Source: Leptotrichia sp. oral taxon 215 (GTDB taxonomy: Bacteria > Fusobacteriota > Fusobacteriia > Fusobacteriales > Leptotrichiaceae). From it: a DNA stretch of 6,768 nucleotides. Made by a program: the position numbers and the translations under genes. Of this stretch, positions 5,115 to 6,768 are shown piece by piece; positions within the stretch are counted from its first letter, which is position 1; every line of letters begins with the position of its first letter. The notes under the pieces are model-generated. The model was not told where the DNA came from and made no database searches. It worked only from the letters and a program-made list of their open reading frames with translations. The stretch spans positions 1 through 6,768 of the forward strand of contig CAJPML010000057.1 in assembly GCA_905371725.1 (NCBI GenBank). The letters run 5' to 3'.

Positions 5115-6659
5115 CTACTCCCACTCAATAGTCCCTGGTGGCTTAGAAGAAATATCATACACAATTCTGTTTATTCCGTTTACTTTGTTTATAATCTTGT
5201 TTGACACTTCCTCAAGGAATTCGTAAGGCAGTTTTGACCATGTGGCAGTCATAAAGTCGATAGTATTTACTGAACGGATTGCAGCCACATATTCGTATGT
5301 TCTCTGATCGCCCATCACCCCTACAGTTTTCACAGGGAGCAATGTTACAAATGCCTGATCCACCTTTCCATAAAGTCCCTTGGTCATAAGTTCATTGATA
5401 AAGATGTCATCGGCTTCCTGAAGTATTTTTACCTTGTCAGGCGTAACTTCTCCGATAACTCTTATTCCAAGTCCCGGTCCTGGGAATGGATGTCTATTTA
5501 TAATTGTGTCAGGCAGTCCTAATTCATGCCCAACTTTTCTTACTTCATCCTTAAACAGCTCCTTTAAAGGCTCAAGAAGTTCAAATTTAAGGTCTTCAGG
5601 CAGTCCTCCTACATTGTGGTGAGATTTTATAGTATGTGAAGGTCCTTTTATAGACTGTGATTCAATAACATCAGGGTAGATTGTACCCTGTGCAAGGAAT
5701 TTTGCACCTTCCTGTCCTTTGAGCTTTCTGATTTCCTCATTGAATACTTCGATAAACTCATTTCCAATGATCTTTCTCTTGGCTTCAGGCTCATCCACAC
5801 CTTTAAGCTTGTTCAGGAATCTGTCCTTTGCGTCAACGAACACAATATTCAGGTCAAAATGTTCCTTATAGTATTCGAGGACTTTCTTTCCTTCATCCTT
5901 TCTCAGAAGCCCTGTATCGACAAACATGCATGTAAGCTGCTTTCCTATTGCATTGTTAATCAGAACGGCAGCCACAGAAGAATCCACACCTCCTGAAAGG
6001 GCAAGAAGAACATGCTCGTCTCCTACGGTTTCCTTTATTGTCTTTGTTTTTTCCTGTATAAAGTTCTTTATTTTCCAGTTTTTCTGACATTTACATATAT
6101 TAAATACGAAGTTTGAAATTATTTCAGTTCCGCATTCGGAATGAACTACTTCCGGGTGAAATTGCAGTGCATAAATGCCATTATTGTTTGTAATGGCTGC
6201 GATTGATGAATCTGTTCTGGCAATTATCTCAAAACCGTCAGGCAGTACTGTAATATGGTCATTATGACTCATCCATATGCTTGAAGTTTTTGGAATATCT
6301 GAAAGAAGCGGATTCTGACTGTCAATTACTTCCAGAATTGCCTTTCCAAATTCCCTTGATTCAGCCTTTTCAACTTTTCCACCGTTAAGATGTGTGATAA
6401 GCTGCATTCCATAACATATTCCCAGTATAGGAATTCCTAAATCAAAAACTGCTCTGTCTGCAGTAGGTGAATCCTTTTCGTAAACTGAGGCAGGACCTCC
6501 TGAAAAGATTATTCCTTTGATTTTATCTTCTCCATTCTTAATCTGTTCAATGTCGACCATAGGTACGATTTCACAGTAAACTTCCATTTCCCTTATTCTT
6601 CTAGCAATAAGCTGACTGTACTGCGAACCGAAGTCGACAATTATGATTTTCTCTTTCAC
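5115..6659 (-). CDS. guaA: GMP synthase (glutamine-hydrolysing)
   Basis: This enzyme converts XMP to GMP, using ATP and ammonia from glutamine, in the last step of guanine nucleotide synthesis; it is cytoplasmic and normally dimeric. All 514 residues are present, the normal length. The N-terminal class I glutamine amidotransferase has [15 protein letters not shown] (7-21), the nucleophile C82 in GICYGMQ, and H168-P-E170 in [10 protein letters not shown]. The ATP pyrophosphatase domain has the PP-loop [10 protein letters not shown] (219-228). The dimerisation/XMP-binding part shows [13 protein letters not shown] (389-401) and ends in KPPGTIEWE. The start is GTG 6659 with GAGGTG (6670-6665) 5 bases upstream. 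It appears monocistronic here. Its higher GC than everything to its left marks it as native chromosome. The 3' end is intact; in many bacteria this end is an attachment site for genomic islands, and the accessory genes here lie on that side. Confidence 0.98.
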   Translation of the reverse strand: MKEKIIIVDFGSQYSQLIARRIREMEVYCEIVPMVDIEQIKNGEDKIKGIIFSGGPASVYEKDSPTADRAVFDLGIPILGICYGMQLITHLNGGKVEKAESREFGKAILEVIDSQNPLLSDIPKTSSIWMSHNDHITVLPDGFEIIARTDSSIAAITNNNGIYALQFHPEVVHSECGTEIISNFVFNICKCQKNWKIKNFIQEKTKTIKETVGDEHVLLALSGGVDSSVAAVLINNAIGKQLTCMFVDTGLLRKDEGKKVLEYYKEHFDLNIVFVDAKDRFLNKLKGVDEPEAKRKIIGNEFIEVFNEEIRKLKGQEGAKFLAQGTIYPDVIESQSIKGPSHTIKSHHNVGGLPEDLKFELLEPLKELFKDEVRKVGHELGLPDTIINRHPFPGPGLGIRVIGEVTPDKVKILQEADDIFINELMTKGLYGKVDQAFVTLLPVKTVGVMGDQRTYEYVAAIRSVNTIDFMTATWSKLPYEFLEEVSNKIINKVNGINRIVYDISSKPPGTIEWE

Positions 6660-6700
6660 AATTTCACCTCTATCTATAATTTTTTATTAATTACTAACAA

Positions 6701-6729
6701 ATTATATATCATTTCATGTGATAAATCAA
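6701..6729 (-). promoter_or_regulatory. guaA promoter
   Basis: On the minus strand TTGATT (6729-6724) and a perfect TATAAT (6706-6701) are separated by exactly 17 bp. Transcription should start near 6694, giving a leader of about 35 bases, too short to hold a purine or ZTP riboswitch. The remaining bases to 6768 are AT-rich and hold no gene I can support. Confidence 0.75.
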
Positions 6730-6768
6730 TAATAATAAAAGAAAAGGTTATTCCGAAAAAAGAAAATT

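Noticed and set aside
5434..5622. 62-residue plus-strand ORF
   Set aside because: It lies opposite guaA over its conserved PGPG-encoding region and has no ribosome binding site; it is an antisense shadow.
6660..6768. Purine-type riboswitch upstream of guaA
   Set aside because: A near-consensus promoter leaves a leader of only about 35 bases, with no room for an aptamer.

Overview
The window is AT-rich bacterial DNA. A small accessory (defence-type) region lies beside the housekeeping gene guaA. The GuaA sequence and base composition suggest a low-GC anaerobe, perhaps a Leptotrichia-like fusobacterium or a clostridium; I cannot settle this from one core gene. Hand counts of single 60-base rows give about 37-45% GC inside guaA (rows 5521 and 5941), against about 22-23% in the accessory genes (rows 1921 and 4321). 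This fits a transferred block next to native chromosome.

Layout, left to right. (1) 1-493: the C-terminal part of a GmrSD-type (DUF262/DUF1524) restriction nuclease, with its reading frame interrupted near the window edge. (2) 511-548: a perfect 18-bp inverted repeat. (3) 548-961: a decayed virulence-RhuM-family gene in three pieces and at least two frames. (4) 1106-1158: a perfect 10-bp palindrome over the likely promoter, then a strong ribosome binding site. (5) 1159-2586: an intact 475-aa protein with a C-terminal PD-(D/E)XK nuclease core, a probable defence nuclease of no named system I know. (6) 2615-2660: a 46-bp near-symmetric element whose halves resemble IS150-group (IS3 family) insertion-sequence ends. 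(7) 2765-3319: an XRE-type helix-turn-helix regulator split by one in-frame TGA where its family appears to have tryptophan. (8) 3308-3359: a bidirectional terminator. (9) 3415-4899, minus strand: an intact ABC-type ATPase fused to a TOPRIM nuclease domain (OLD-like, with an arrangement also like a PARIS AriA-AriB fusion). (10) 5115-6659, minus strand: complete guaA with a near-consensus promoter.

Taken together, this looks like a partly eroded defence island at the 3' end of guaA. The RhuM gene, probably the GmrSD gene and the XRE gene are damaged. The two large nuclease genes (PD-(D/E)XK and ATPase-TOPRIM) are intact, each with its own ribosome binding site and apparently its own promoter, so each may act alone. 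No CRISPR array, tRNA, rRNA, integrase or complete transposase gene was seen.
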